NCBI RefSeq assembly: GCF_014189535.1
Contig: NZ_CP050304.1
Coordinates: forward strand, 62,001-126,000
From: Rhizobium lusitanum
Lineage (GTDB): Bacteria > Pseudomonadota > Alphaproteobacteria > Rhizobiales > Rhizobiaceae
Reading direction: 5' to 3'
DNA: 64,000 nucleotides
Notes under the pieces: model-generated
The model's database searches: none
What the model was told of the DNA's origin: nothing
Seen by the model: only the letters and a program-made list of their open reading frames with translations
Part shown: in pieces, positions 26,420-35,511 of the stretch
How the letters are laid out: each line of letters begins with the position of its first letter
Position numbering within the stretch: position 1 is the stretch's first letter
Program-made: the position numbers and the translations under genes

Positions 26420-28008
26420 CGTGCCTTCTCCTGTAACTGCGCAGCACGTGTGATGCGATAAATCGAATTTTCGACATCGGCCGCGACATATATAGTTCCA
26501 TCGCCGCCGACGGCGATGCCACCGGAGCGGGGGTAAGGCTCGCGCAGATATCCCACGGGCAGATCGCGAGCGACCTCCACGCAGGCTTTGCCCGGGTCGA
26601 TCAGCGCGACGCGTCCCGCCTCCACGTCGAGGACCGCGACCGCGCCGTCGGGCGTTACTGCTAAGGCTCGGATCGCGCCCAGGTCGCGGGCGATTTCAGA
26701 CACCGTGCCGTCAGCGAGCGCAATTCGCAGCAGCCGGCCCGTGCCGCTCTCGCCGACGTAGACGAGACCGCCGCCCGCGTCGGCAAGAGCCGACGGGTAA
26801 TGCAAGCCTGTCCCCACACTCCGGCGATCATCGCCTGAGACTTGGATAATCCTTCCGGAGATGGGCTCGGCCACGATGAGGCTGCCGTCGTTCAGTTCGA
26901 TTGCGGCAGAAGGCTGATCGAATCCATCTGTCTCACAGACAAAGTTTCCATCCAGATCGAACAGTTGGATAACACCGAACACTTCGCCGGTGAGGACAAC
27001 GTGATGGGGCGCGACGCTGACCGACGTGGGGAATTTGAGCGGCGTCGCGACCGCCCGCGCCATGTCGGAGACGGCGCCAGTGCGCGGATCGATCACCCGG
27101 TAGGCGCAACTGTCGGCCAAATGAAGCCTCTCGCCTTGCGGGCCAGACGATAGAGCCACTGCACGCGGGAAGCCGAGATCGCCAGCGACGACCGTTCGAA
27201 CCGTGCCGCTTGCAGGATCGACTTCGTGGATGCTGTTGTCGACCATGCTGCTGACATACAGCCGGTCGCTTGGACCGACCGCAAAATTGTCGGTGCCGGT
27301 CGCGAGCCGCACAATCAGTCGACGCGCCCACAGAGGCTCCTGCTCGTTGAGTGCGAACAGTTCGCCCGTTGCGTCGTCCAGCACGTAGAGCTGCTCGGCC
27401 GAGTCGAAGCGTACCGCTCCGGGTTTGCCGAACCCTTCGGCAAGGACCTCCGTGTGACCGCTTTCTGGATCGACGCGCACCACCTGTCCGCGCTCCCAGG
27501 ATGGTGCATAGATCATCCCGTCCGCGCCGAAGTGAAATGCGTTCAGCCCACCTGTTTGCTCCGCCACCAATCGTGGCGGCACTAAGCCGGCCAGGTCGAT
27601 TTCCCACAAACCCTCACCCATGAAGACCTGGCCCACAAATAGACGTTTTCCGTCGCGGGTCAGCGCGATCGAGTTAGCGCCCGGAAGCCCGGTCGCCAAA
27701 TCACGGATGCGGCCGTCGGCCGTCCGCATCCGCACCGCGCCTTCCAACAACGCGGTCCAGATCATATCGCCAGCTTGCGTGAAGACGAGGTCGTCCGACT
27801 CGCCTGCGAACGGGCCGACCACGGTTTCGATCGCATTGGTCGCAAGGTCGAGCGCGAAGATGCTTTCGCCCAGCACGCTCGCCGCGTAAAGCCGGCCGTC
27901 GGAGCCGAACGCAACCCCGTTCGCCGTATGGAAGCCGGAACCGTCGACGATCCGCTCTATCGTGTAGCCCGGCGCGCAGGCAGGCAGCCGCCCATTATTG
28001 ATGAACAT
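26416..28008 (-). CDS. SMP-30/NHL-type beta-propeller protein
   Basis: This 530-residue protein is made of repeated blade units with patterns such as GVAFGSDGRLYAASVLGES, ALTRDGKRLFVGQV, VGPSDRLYVSSMVDNSIHEV and GIAVGGDGTIYVAADVENSI. The number of blades suggests two propellers. SMP-30-like members are lactonases with bound metal; NHL members are often binding proteins. I see no signal peptide. It overlaps the alpha/beta-hydrolase gene upstream (14 bp) and the reductase downstream, which suggests one small catabolic pathway, perhaps lactone or ester opening followed by reduction. The substrate is not known. Confidence 0.75.
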   Translation of the reverse strand: MFINNGRLPACAPGYTIERIVDGSGFHTANGVAFGSDGRLYAASVLGESIFALDLATNAIETVVGPFAGESDDLVFTQAGDMIWTALLEGAVRMRTADGRIRDLATGLPGANSIALTRDGKRLFVGQVFMGEGLWEIDLAGLVPPRLVAEQTGGLNAFHFGADGMIYAPSWERGQVVRVDPESGHTEVLAEGFGKPGAVRFDSAEQLYVLDDATGELFALNEQEPLWARRLIVRLATGTDNFAVGPSDRLYVSSMVDNSIHEVDPASGTVRTVVAGDLGFPRAVALSSGPQGERLHLADSCAYRVIDPRTGAVSDMARAVATPLKFPTSVSVAPHHVVLTGEVFGVIQLFDLDGNFVCETDGFDQPSAAIELNDGSLIVAEPISGRIIQVSGDDRRSVGTGLHYPSALADAGGGLVYVGESGTGRLLRIALADGTVSEIARDLGAIRALAVTPDGAVAVLDVEAGRVALIDPGKACVEVARDLPVGYLREPYPRSGGIAVGGDGTIYVAADVENSIYRITRAAQLQEKAR

Positions 28009-28870
28009 TGATTATCTCCAAATTCAGAAATGTGAGAAGTGCATCGGCAATCTCGGCGGTCTGTTCCTCCATGGCTGCGAGAAACGTGACGGGAATCGTC
28101 TGGGTCATCGCATGCTTCATAAGGCCCGCCAGGCGCTCGCCCTGAAGGCCGTAGTGGCCTTCCTGTGGCGTGGTGAGCTCCAGGACCAGCGATGGCGCCT
28201 CGATCCGCGCCACCGCCTCAGCCAGATCAAGAGCGAACACGGCATGGTAGATCGGCACCGCGCTACGCCAGCCGAGCAAGAAGTCGATCGACCTCGCCTC
28301 GGCGTTTGCGATAGTGCGCGCGCTTTCTCGACCAACTAACAGTGCATCTGGCCACCAGGTCGTGTCGAGTGTCAGTTTGGTGCGCAGCCATTCGCGCAAC
28401 GCGTCGCCCTCAATCGGCTCGCCAGCAGCGGTGCGATAGCGCGCGAAGGACGGCGCCAATGCTGCATTGCGCCTCTCCGTTTCAGGGAACAAGCTATGTG
28501 TCTGGCCGGCCAAGACCAGCCGATCCACCCGTTCCGGCCAGTCCGCCGCCAGCGCCGCAGCCACCTTGTTGCCCGTATGCATGCCGAAGACGTGCGCTCG
28601 CTCGATCCCGAGCGCATCGAAAAATTCGACCATGCATGCTGCAATTGCGCGCACCGACATCGGCTGAGGCAATCCGTGCGAATTGCCAAGACCCGGCAGA
28701 TCAACCGCGATCGCGCGGACAGTCGGTGCCAGCAGTGGCAGCAACGGCTCGAAGAAGCGGTGGCTGCGAGGAGTTTCGCCAATGAGCAGCAACGCAGGCC
28801 CCGCGCCTGCTTCGGCGTAATGCAGTTGACCCAGCGCGTCCGACGCATAGGCCCTTTGGATAGCGGTCAT
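27995..28870 (-). CDS. Alpha/beta-hydrolase with an altered nucleophile motif
   Basis: This 291-residue alpha/beta-hydrolase has the usual N-terminal strands (LHYAEAGAGPALLLIGETP, AIDLPGLGNSHGLPQP). At the nucleophile elbow, where Gly-x-Ser-x-Gly is expected, it reads VFGMHTGNKVAAALA, placing His rather than Ser at the nucleophile position. Near the end, where the catalytic His usually stands, it reads FLAAMEEQTAEIADALLTF with no His. It may therefore be a non-classical or non-catalytic member. I chose the ATG at 28870 over the open frame to 28954. It is the first gene of the operon and divergent from a LysR regulator. Confidence 0.82.
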   Translation of the reverse strand: MTAIQRAYASDALGQLHYAEAGAGPALLLIGETPRSHRFFEPLLPLLAPTVRAIAVDLPGLGNSHGLPQPMSVRAIAACMVEFFDALGIERAHVFGMHTGNKVAAALAADWPERVDRLVLAGQTHSLFPETERRNAALAPSFARYRTAAGEPIEGDALREWLRTKLTLDTTWWPDALLVGRESARTIANAEARSIDFLLGWRSAVPIYHAVFALDLAEAVARIEAPSLVLELTTPQEGHYGLQGERLAGLMKHAMTQTIPVTFLAAMEEQTAEIADALLTFLNLEIINVHQ

Positions 28871-28986
28871 GATCTTGTCTCCAGGCAAGGCGTTAAAGCA
28901 ATTCCTTGCTGAGGATCTGAAGTAGTACCTTGCTGGCGAGCTATAAATGAGCAAACAGTGTGATCATTTCCAACCAGGAGGATAGA

Positions 28987-29880
28987 ATGCTTGATCGCCT
29001 CACGAGCATGGCAGCTTTCGTAAAGGCGGCGGACGCAGGTTCGTTCACAGCTGCAGCCATTTCGCTCGGCATCTCGGCACAGATGGTGGCCAAGCACATC
29101 GTGGCTCTCGAAAACCAACTGGGTGGGAAGTTACTGGCGCGCACCACCCGTCACCAGCGCCTGACCGAACTTGGCCGGACCTACCACGAGCGATGCAAGC
29201 TGATCCTTGCCGAAGTGGAGGCGGCTGACGCGCTGGCTGCACAGGTGAAGTCGGAACCCCGCGGCCTCTTGAGGATCAGCGCGCCGATCACGTTCGGCGC
29301 GCACGGGCTGGTGCCGCTGCTAACTCGCTACCAAATCGCCCATCCACTTGTGGAGATCGACCTAGTGCTGACCGACCGGTTCGTGGATCTCGTAGAGGAG
29401 GGCTTCGAGGCGGCGCTCCGCATAGGCCCACTCGAAGACTCCGGGCTGATCGCGCGCAAGCTAACACCGTATCGGTTGGTCGCCGCTGCGGCGCCGGCCT
29501 ATCTTGCTAAGCGGGGCGTTCCAGTCGATCCGGCCGACCTCGCAGCACACGATTGTCTCGTTTATGCCTATCGGTCTCGTAATCCCGATCGGCAGTGGCA
29601 ATTCCAACGCGATGGCCGCACCCATACGGTAGACGTGCGCTGCCGCTTTCAGGCCAACGACGGCACCGCGCTGGTATCGGCCGCCATTGAGGGTGCAGGA
29701 GTGGTGCTTGCTCCTGAAGACGTGCTCCGCGACACACTGACAAGCGGCCGACTGGTTCGTGTGCTGCCGGAATACGAGACACCCTCCAGATCGATGCACC
29801 TCTTGTTTTCACCGGACCGACGCCAAACGCCCAAGCTACGCAGCTTCATAGATGCCGCGGCAGAACATTTCAGACCGTAG
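28987..29880 (+). CDS. LysR-family transcriptional regulator
   Basis: This 297-residue protein has an N-terminal winged helix (MLDRLTSMAAFVKAADAGSF, GISAQMVAKHIVALENQLG) and a periplasmic-binding-like ligand domain (LLRISAPITFGAHGLVPLL, then GFEAALRIGPLEDSGLIARK). A perfect AGGAGG stands 5 bp before the ATG at 28987, deciding the start against the longer frame. It is divergent from the hydrolase/propeller/reductase operon, with a 116-bp shared region, and is its likely regulator. Confidence 0.93.
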   Translation: MLDRLTSMAAFVKAADAGSFTAAAISLGISAQMVAKHIVALENQLGGKLLARTTRHQRLTELGRTYHERCKLILAEVEAADALAAQVKSEPRGLLRISAPITFGAHGLVPLLTRYQIAHPLVEIDLVLTDRFVDLVEEGFEAALRIGPLEDSGLIARKLTPYRLVAAAAPAYLAKRGVPVDPADLAAHDCLVYAYRSRNPDRQWQFQRDGRTHTVDVRCRFQANDGTALVSAAIEGAGVVLAPEDVLRDTLTSGRLVRVLPEYETPSRSMHLLFSPDRRQTPKLRSFIDAAAEHFRP

Positions 29881-30097
29881 TTTGTTCCCTCCATCCAATC
29901 CAGTCGGCAATGAGCGGGAAGCAGCCCCGCAGGCGCAAACCTTTATAGCTGCGGATTGGTCTTGGTCGATCCGCTACTCAAGCCGCCACCGCACCAATGC
30001 GAACGTGCAGCGGTATCCCTTACAAAGAAAATCGCCTTCGCCCCGATCGAGCTTGGCAAGATCGGCGCGGCGACCGCGTCGTTGTGGCGGCCTTGTG

Positions 30098-30364
30098 CTA
30101 ACGCAGTTCGCTACGGCGGAGCAGGCCGGCAAGACGCCTCTGTCCTTCGAGCACGGTCCGCAGAGGACGCCACATGACGGTGATCCGATCGATCAGGCCA
30201 TCGGCGTCGACCTGGATCACCTCCGTCGTGTCGGCAGTCAGATCGCCCAGCGTTGTCCTGTTGAAACTCACGAAACGGTCCTCGCCATCGGCAACCCCGA
30301 CGCGGGCCGTCGCGTCGATGACGGACTTCACCGTCTGGATCACGCGGTGGACTTCAGCCTTGCT
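30098..30364 (-). pseudogene. SnoaL/NTF2-like fold fragment cut by IS3
   Basis: The frame gives the C-terminal two thirds of a small SnoaL-like protein (VIQVDADGLIDRITVMWRPL then RTVLEGQRRLAGLL). It continues upstream without a stop (KAEVHRVIQTVKSVIDATA) to about 30364, where the left end of an IS3-type element begins. The N-terminus is missing. Such proteins are small isomerases or cyclases, or of unknown function. Confidence 0.6.
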
Positions 30365-30428
30365 GGCCTGCCCCCTGAAAAATGATCCTTTTTGAAGTAT
30401 GGCTTAAGAGCCGAAGGAGGACATTGAA

Positions 30429-30707
30429 ATGGCAGGCAGAAGACATAATGCGGAAGAGATCGTCACGAAGCTTCGTCAGGTCGACGTGCTGACTGGGCAG
30501 GGCAAATCGATGGTGGAGTCGATTCGAGCGATAGGTGTGACGGAAGTTACATATTATCGTTGGCGGGCCGAATATGGTGGTCTGAAAGGTGATCAGGTGA
30601 AGCGCCTGAAAGAATTGGAGACTGAGAATGCCCGGCTTCGACGAGCGGTTTCTGATTTGACGCTGGATAAGATAATCTTGGCGGAGGCCGCCAAGGGAAA
30701 CTTCTAA
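30429..30707 (+). CDS. IS3-family transposase OrfA
   Basis: This 92-residue protein has the IS3 OrfA layout: an N-terminal helix-turn-helix (RHNAEEIVTKLRQVDVLTGQ, MVESIRAIGVTEVTYYRWR) and a C-terminal leucine-zipper-like helix (VKRLKELETENARLRRAVSD). GGAGG precedes the ATG. It binds the IS ends; in complete elements a -1 frameshift near its end makes the OrfAB transposase. Confidence 0.92.
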   Translation: MAGRRHNAEEIVTKLRQVDVLTGQGKSMVESIRAIGVTEVTYYRWRAEYGGLKGDQVKRLKELETENARLRRAVSDLTLDKIILAEAAKGNF

Positions 30708-30708
30708 G

Positions 30709-30840
30709 CCCCGCTCGTCGCCGCGCGTGTGTGGAGCATGTCATCGAGGAGCTGGGCGTGTCCGAACGACGGGCATGCCGGGTTCTCGGCCAGCATCGCT
30801 CCACCCAACGCAAGATCGCCAAGATACCCGATGATGAGGC
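30709..30840 (+). pseudogene. IS3-family transposase OrfB, first 45 codons only
   Basis: In the frame -1 to orfA the sequence reads SPARRRACVEHVIEELGVSE, then RRACRVLGQHRSTQRKI, the N-terminal HTH of IS3 OrfB. The match stops at about 30840, before the DDE catalytic core. Confidence 0.8.
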
Positions 30841-30925
30841 AGTAATAGCCCTTCGTCCCAAAGCAACGACTGACATCATTGCCGACACGATATACGCGGT
30901 GCTTTTGCTACAACATCGATACATC

Positions 30926-31612
30926 TCACTGATACCGTGCCGTAGCTACCCATCCTCTGAACGAGAAAGCGGCGTAGAAGAGTTCTACATCTGCGAAGCC
31001 CGCTTCCCGAAGCAGCGCTTCATCCTCGGCTGCGCTTAACAGCGGCAAGTTTTTTGTCATGGCAGTGCCAGAAGCGACTGCCCTTTCCCAAGAATGATCT
31101 GCCCTGTCGGCGAACACAGCAGAGCGCGTCAACCAACGAACGGCATCGCCGCTTCCTGCGCTATGGTGAGCGACCACGAGTCTTGCGCCGGGCTTCAACC
31201 GGCGACGTATCTCCATCAAAGTGCGCAGGCGGTCATCCTTGTCGAGGAAATGAAGCACCAGCAGACAAGTCGCGCCGTCGAACCCCTGTGGCAGAACCGC
31301 GTCTACAGTGCCCTCAACAAGCTCAACCCGGTGCGCAATTGACGCTGTGTTGCTGCGAGCCAGATCGAGCATTGCAGCGGAAGGATCGACGCCGACAAAG
31401 GTCCAACCGGGCTGGGCTTCGCCGATAGCCTTCAACTCCATTCCGCCTCCAGCACCGATGACGAGAATCTGGGCATCTCCCTTGGCGTGCTCATTCAGAA
31501 GCAGCATTGTCATGCGGTGAAGATCGGCCAGCCCCGGCACTTTTCTTGGCGTATTCTCCGCGTAGGCCGCAATCGCTTCTGCTTTGGCAAACGGGTCTTG
31601 ATTATTCTTCAT
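30926..31612 (-). CDS. Class I SAM-dependent methyltransferase
   Basis: This 228-residue Rossmann-like methyltransferase has motif I ILVIGAGGGMELKAIG, the acidic end of strand 2 in FVGVDPSAAMLDLAR, and the strand-4 region FDGATCLLVLHFLDKDDRL. Its substrate cannot be read from sequence. It lies 36 bp after a thioredoxin-reductase-like gene on the same strand, with an Rrf2-type regulator divergent from that gene; the same trio occurs in other Proteobacteria as a redox-linked cassette. The gene ends at 30926, close to the broken IS3 element, but seems complete. Confidence 0.87.
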   Translation of the reverse strand: MKNNQDPFAKAEAIAAYAENTPRKVPGLADLHRMTMLLLNEHAKGDAQILVIGAGGGMELKAIGEAQPGWTFVGVDPSAAMLDLARSNTASIAHRVELVEGTVDAVLPQGFDGATCLLVLHFLDKDDRLRTLMEIRRRLKPGARLVVAHHSAGSGDAVRWLTRSAVFADRADHSWERAVASGTAMTKNLPLLSAAEDEALLREAGFADVELFYAAFSFRGWVATARYQ

Positions 31613-31648
31613 GACGCTTCTCAGTCTATTGCTGGGCGTTGAGGCCGG

Positions 31649-32563
31649 TCAGATCGTTCCGAACATCAACGATCGATGCACGCCTGCACCGGCAAGGTTT
31701 CCGTCTCCCACAGCCAGCGCGACAGATGCCATCATCCGCGCTGCGTCGCCGCAAGCGAACACGCCCTGCATGCTGGTCTCCTTCATGGGATCGGTCTTTA
31801 TGATAGCGCCGACCGGTCCCTGCTCCATTTCCAGGCCAAGATGCTGTGCGATGGGAGTGGCCAGCTCAAAGGGTGCAAGTACAAAGAGCCCCGCGAAGGG
31901 AAAAGTGCGGCCGTCCGCAAGTTTCACATCCGCATGACCCATGATCGCTGCGACGGGGCTGCGCTCCACCCTCGTCCCGCACGCCTCAAGTGCAGCCAGT
32001 TGTTCTGAATCCGGCTCGAACGCATCGTTGATGAAGAACGTCGTTGGCCCCCAGTCCGGCAGCATCAATGCGTGACGCATGGAAAGCGCAGATCCCTCGA
32101 TCACACCGATCCGACCCTGATCCAGCTCGTATCCATGACAATATGGGCAATGGAAGACGCTTCTGCCCCAGCGTTCTGCGAGCCCGTCAATATTTGGCAG
32201 AATGTCCTTTACTCCGTTGGCCAGAAGTAGTCGGCGCGAGATATGCCGTGTGCTGCCGACGATGACTTCGAAGGCGGCGTCTGCCGAACGGGAATTCTCG
32301 ATCCTTCGAGCAGTGTCCGCCCGGGCAGAACGCCACGTGACTGTGGGATACATCAATACCTGCTCTCGGGCGTTGGCCGCGATAGTCGCTGGATCTATAC
32401 CGTCCTGCGTCAGGAACCCATGCGAGTGACTGGCGAACCGGTTGCGCCTCAGTCCCTCATCGATGATAAGCACCTTCCGCCGGGCACGCCCTAACTGCAT
32501 CGCGGCTGACAGACCCGAATAGCTACCGCCGATGATGATCACGTCATGAATGTTGTCGCTCAT
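31649..32563 (-). CDS. Thioredoxin-reductase-like FAD oxidoreductase
   Basis: This 304-residue protein has an N-terminal FAD site (DVIIIGGSYSGLSAAMQLG), the redox pair Cys-Pro-Tyr-Cys in VFHCPYCHGYELDQG and a C-terminal FAD contact (GVFACGDAARMMASVALAVG). The layout is that of small thioredoxin-reductase-like enzymes without a fused glutaredoxin. The start at 32563 (MSDNIHD) fits the family; the frame is open to 32593. It is divergent from an Rrf2-type gene, which probably controls it, and is followed by a methyltransferase gene in the same operon. Confidence 0.9.
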   Translation of the reverse strand: MSDNIHDVIIIGGSYSGLSAAMQLGRARRKVLIIDEGLRRNRFASHSHGFLTQDGIDPATIAANAREQVLMYPTVTWRSARADTARRIENSRSADAAFEVIVGSTRHISRRLLLANGVKDILPNIDGLAERWGRSVFHCPYCHGYELDQGRIGVIEGSALSMRHALMLPDWGPTTFFINDAFEPDSEQLAALEACGTRVERSPVAAIMGHADVKLADGRTFPFAGLFVLAPFELATPIAQHLGLEMEQGPVGAIIKTDPMKETSMQGVFACGDAARMMASVALAVGDGNLAGAGVHRSLMFGTI

Positions 32564-32593
32564 ATGTGGCTTCTCCATCTTTCGACACACCAT

Positions 32594-32698
32594 AAGTGTC
32601 GTAATATTGGGCTGTCAACACTCATGCAACATTGATTGTGACGAGGACGGTCGCATGGTATGGTTTGAGGCTGAGAAGTTTGCAGAGGAATGGGCGAC
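32594..32698. promoter_or_regulatory. Divergent promoter region with AGTGT/ACACT arms
   Basis: About 105 bp between the thioredoxin-reductase-like gene and the Rrf2-type gene. It contains AGTGT (32595-32599) and ACACT (32618-32622) as an interrupted inverted repeat around an AT-rich core. It could be the Rrf2 operator; this rests on position only. Confidence 0.4.
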
Positions 32699-33160
32699 AT
32701 GAGACAGGACAGCAGGTTATCGCGAATGTTGCACGTCCTGATCCATATGGGTCGTCATGATGGAGCAATGACCTCCGATATGATCGCATCCATGCTAGAC
32801 GCCAATCCGGTCGTGATCCGCCGGACGATGGGCGGTCTCCGAGACCAGGGCTACGTCAATTCCGTGAAGGGCCATGGTGGAGGCTGGACCCTTGCCAGAC
32901 CTCTCGCGGAACTCACACTCCTCGACATCCACCATGCAGTGGGCGAGCCGTCCATCTTCGCTGTTGGTCCGGCCTACGACATGCCTGGGTGTCCCATTGA
33001 GGCGGCCGTCAACGCGACGCTCGAAGGAGTCTTCACGAACGCGAGACGGCTACTGATGGAACGGTTCGCTGGCGTGACGCTCGCTGATATCGCGAATACC
33101 GTCCCATCTGCATGCACGTTGAAGAAGTCAGGCCCTGCAAGACCTGACGACGCTATTTGA
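32699..33160 (+). CDS. Rrf2-family transcriptional regulator
   Basis: This 153-residue protein has the Rrf2 winged helix (LSRMLHVLIHMGRHDGAMTS, then VVIRRTMGGLRDQGYVNSV) and the wing GHGGGWTLARPLAELTLLDI. Only two Cys are present in the C-terminal half (MPGCPIE and SACTL), not the three-Cys Fe-S binding set of IscR or NsrR, so it is more likely a thiol- or ligand-sensing member such as the YwnA type. I chose the ATG at 32699 since GAGGA lies 10 bp upstream; 32690 is an alternative. Confidence 0.9.
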   Translation: MRQDSRLSRMLHVLIHMGRHDGAMTSDMIASMLDANPVVIRRTMGGLRDQGYVNSVKGHGGGWTLARPLAELTLLDIHHAVGEPSIFAVGPAYDMPGCPIEAAVNATLEGVFTNARRLLMERFAGVTLADIANTVPSACTLKKSGPARPDDAI

Positions 33161-33351
33161 TCGAGGTCACCAATATTTGAGTTCGAGAAGGCAGCTTTGC
33201 GCCCACAACAAACGTCTAATTACCCTCGATAAGTGACAGAATGGCCGCGGCTCAGACAATTTGAGGGTCTTGATGTTGGAGTGGACGGCCCCTGAACGGC
33301 ATCGAAATGTGCCAGAATGAGCTGTTAAGATCTCAATCGAAGGGGCCGCCC
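33161..33351. other. Gap, left flank of the IS110 element
   Basis: About 190 bp between the Rrf2-type gene and the IS110 transposase. It must hold the left end of the insertion sequence, but IS110 elements lack clear terminal repeats and I cannot place the border. Confidence 0.4.
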
Positions 33352-34389
33352 ATGGACAAGATTATTCGTATTGGCATGGATACGTCAAAACATGTTTTTC
33401 AGTTGCATGGCGTGAATGCTGGAGAGAAGCCGGTCTTGCGTAAGAAAATGCGACGCAAGGAGATGATCGACTTCTTCACGACCTGCCCGCCAACTTTGGT
33501 AGCGATCGAGGCCTGTGGTGGTTCGCATCATTGGGCACGGCTGCTCGCCTCATTCGGACATGAGGTGAAAATGATCGCGCCACAACTTGCTAAGCCCTAC
33601 GTCAAGCGGAACAAGAACGACGCGGCCGATGCGGAAGGGCTCTGCGAGGCAATGAGCCGCCCAACGATGCGGTTTGTTCCGGTTAAGACAGTTGATGAAC
33701 AAGCGGCACTCATGCTGATCGGCGTCCGTACCCGTCTCATCGCCAACCGCACCCAACTCGCCAACGCAATCCGGGGCTACGCCAATGAGTTTGGTGTCTC
33801 TGCAGCCAAGGGGCTGGCACATATCCCTCTGCTGCTTGAAAGGATACAAGCCGACGGGACTGTGCCAGAGCTCGCACAGGAATTGTTCATGAGCCAGGCC
33901 GAGGAATACGCTCAACTGGAGAAGAAGATTGCGGATGTCGAGGCCAAGGTAAAGGCATGGCAGCGTAACGACGAACGCAGCATACGTCTCAACACCATTC
34001 CCGGCATTGGCCCAATCGGTTCGGCTCTTTTGATAATGAAGACACCCGCTCCGGAGCTCTTCAAATCTGGTCGCCAGTTCGCAGCTTGGATAGGGTTGAC
34101 GCCAAAAGATCACTCGACCGGCGGCAAGCTGCGGCTCGGTGGTATCACGCGAGCCGGCGATGAAGCTCTGCGGGCCGTCTTGGTGGCTGGAGCAACCGCT
34201 GTCATTCATCACGCGCGACGATCTGGCAAGGCTTCTCGATGGTTGGCGGAACTGCTCAAGCGCAAGCCGCCTAAACTGGCAGCTGTCGCACTCGCTAACA
34301 AGATGGCGCGCATGGCTTGGAAGCTCATGGTCTCTGGAGAGACATACAGCGCACAATCAGGACCAGCTTTGACGGGATGCGCCGCATGA
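33352..34389 (+). CDS. IS110-family transposase
   Basis: This 345-residue protein has the DEDD (RuvC-like) N-terminal domain of IS110: GMDTSKHVFQLHG (first Asp), LVAIEACGGSHHWA (Glu) and RNKNDAADAEGLCE (two Asp). The C-terminal Tnp20 domain carries TIPGIGPIGSALLI, AWIGLTPKDHSTGGK and the conserved Ser. It looks complete. The start at 33352 (MDKIIRIGMD) matches the family. Enzymes of this family use a bridge RNA encoded in the non-coding end of the element; the flanks here (33161-33351 or 34390-34770) may encode one, but no structure was identified by eye. Confidence 0.93.
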   Translation: MDKIIRIGMDTSKHVFQLHGVNAGEKPVLRKKMRRKEMIDFFTTCPPTLVAIEACGGSHHWARLLASFGHEVKMIAPQLAKPYVKRNKNDAADAEGLCEAMSRPTMRFVPVKTVDEQAALMLIGVRTRLIANRTQLANAIRGYANEFGVSAAKGLAHIPLLLERIQADGTVPELAQELFMSQAEEYAQLEKKIADVEAKVKAWQRNDERSIRLNTIPGIGPIGSALLIMKTPAPELFKSGRQFAAWIGLTPKDHSTGGKLRLGGITRAGDEALRAVLVAGATAVIHHARRSGKASRWLAELLKRKPPKLAAVALANKMARMAWKLMVSGETYSAQSGPALTGCAA

Positions 34390-34770
34390 AGATTGGGAAG
34401 CAAGAACCGGGACATCCTGATCTTCACCACGTGTTGGTAATACTACAACTTGCAAGATAATAGCAGATGGTGTGATCGATCGATCCGGGACACAGGACAC
34501 CCCGGGAATCCCATTGGCCCCTCAAGGCCGCCTTGATGTTTGGGACCTGTGTTGCGGAAACCATCTTGGCCAGCGTTCATGTGCGAACGCAACAACAGGC
34601 CGGACATATGGACGCAAGCGATCAGATCAAATTATCTCAAACTATCTTGCGAGTCGGGGGCCGTCCACATATGGGATATGAACCAGCGACCTATCTGAGC
34701 CAGATCGCCAAACCACTGAAATCTATGGTAATGTCCTTTATCATATATAGATTGAGCATAGGATGAGAAC
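34390..34770. other. Right flank of IS110 and upstream region of an unknown gene
   Basis: About 380 bp. Short frames are present but unsupported. The right end of IS110 lies in this stretch, followed by the AT-rich promoter region (34715-34760) of the next gene. Confidence 0.4.
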
Positions 34771-35511
34771 ATGACAGACATTGTCACGAGCTATCTTGCT
34801 TCACCCCAAGCGGACGCAGCAGCGATCGCGGGCTTGGTCGCGCTCGCGACGGCTGCGATAACGGCATTCATTACAGGCTTGGTTGCCAAGAAGAATATCA
34901 ACGTGCAGCTGGACCTATTTAAGAAAAAAATCATCGCCGATTTAGATTTGCTGGAAAAGCGTGTGCAAGGAGACCTCGCAGTAGTGAAGAGCAAGGTGGA
35001 ATTGGAAGTGTCGGCGGCGGAACGCAAACGCGTTGCAGAATTTGCGGGGAGCGTTTTAGCCGACTTCTATAACGCAAAATCACTATTCAAATCCGCTAGG
35101 CTCTCGTGGGAGAAAGGGGACATCAAGAAAGATGAGCAAGGCAAGTTGATCGTCGATGATGATATAGCCGATATGGCTCTTAAGCCTTTTCAGTACTTGC
35201 GCGATCGTGAATATATTCTTTTTTCTTTGGAGTCAAAGCGTGCCAATGCGGCCGTTCAGTTCGGACCAGAGGCACAGGTGCCGTTTGATATTGTTGCCGG
35301 ATGCTATGCCATGATCGACGACGCAACTCAGAAGATCATAAAAGACACAGCCCATGCTAAGCTTTCTGAGGAGCAGCTTGAGGATTTGTGGATCATAGTC
35401 GGAATACCAGCGAGAGAAACTTTTAAAGATCCTGTCACACCAAGGATAGAGGAGGCTGTCTCTAAGATCGAGGCCATCTGTCGTCCCTTTACCCAAATAG
35501 GGGCACAGTGA
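34771..35511 (+). CDS. Unknown membrane-anchored coiled-coil protein
   Basis: This 246-residue protein has one N-terminal membrane helix (AAAIAGLVALATAAITAFIT), then a long charged helix likely to form a coiled coil (VQLDLFKKKIIADLDLLEKR, VQGDLAVVKSKVELEVSAAE) and a mixed C-terminal domain containing LKPFQYLRDREYILFSLESK. I recognise no family or catalytic motif. It is richer in Lys and Ile than its neighbours and sits between an IS110 element and an integrase fragment, so it looks like cargo of a mobile region. The next frame overlaps its stop (ATGA). A role in phage defence or stress is possible but not supported by any motif. Confidence 0.7.
   Translation: MTDIVTSYLASPQADAAAIAGLVALATAAITAFITGLVAKKNINVQLDLFKKKIIADLDLLEKRVQGDLAVVKSKVELEVSAAERKRVAEFAGSVLADFYNAKSLFKSARLSWEKGDIKKDEQGKLIVDDDIADMALKPFQYLRDREYILFSLESKRANAAVQFGPEAQVPFDIVAGCYAMIDDATQKIIKDTAHAKLSEEQLEDLWIIVGIPARETFKDPVTPRIEEAVSKIEAICRPFTQIGAQ

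Larger units (their letters stand above)
30365..30840 (+). mobile_element. IS3-family element, right part deleted
   Basis: The left end starts near 30365 (GCCCCCTGAAAAATGATCC) and is followed by an intact orfA and the first 45 codons of orfB in the -1 frame. After the codons for KIPDDEA the sequence no longer resembles a transposase, so the catalytic domain and right end are gone. The element cannot move by itself. Confidence 0.8.
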
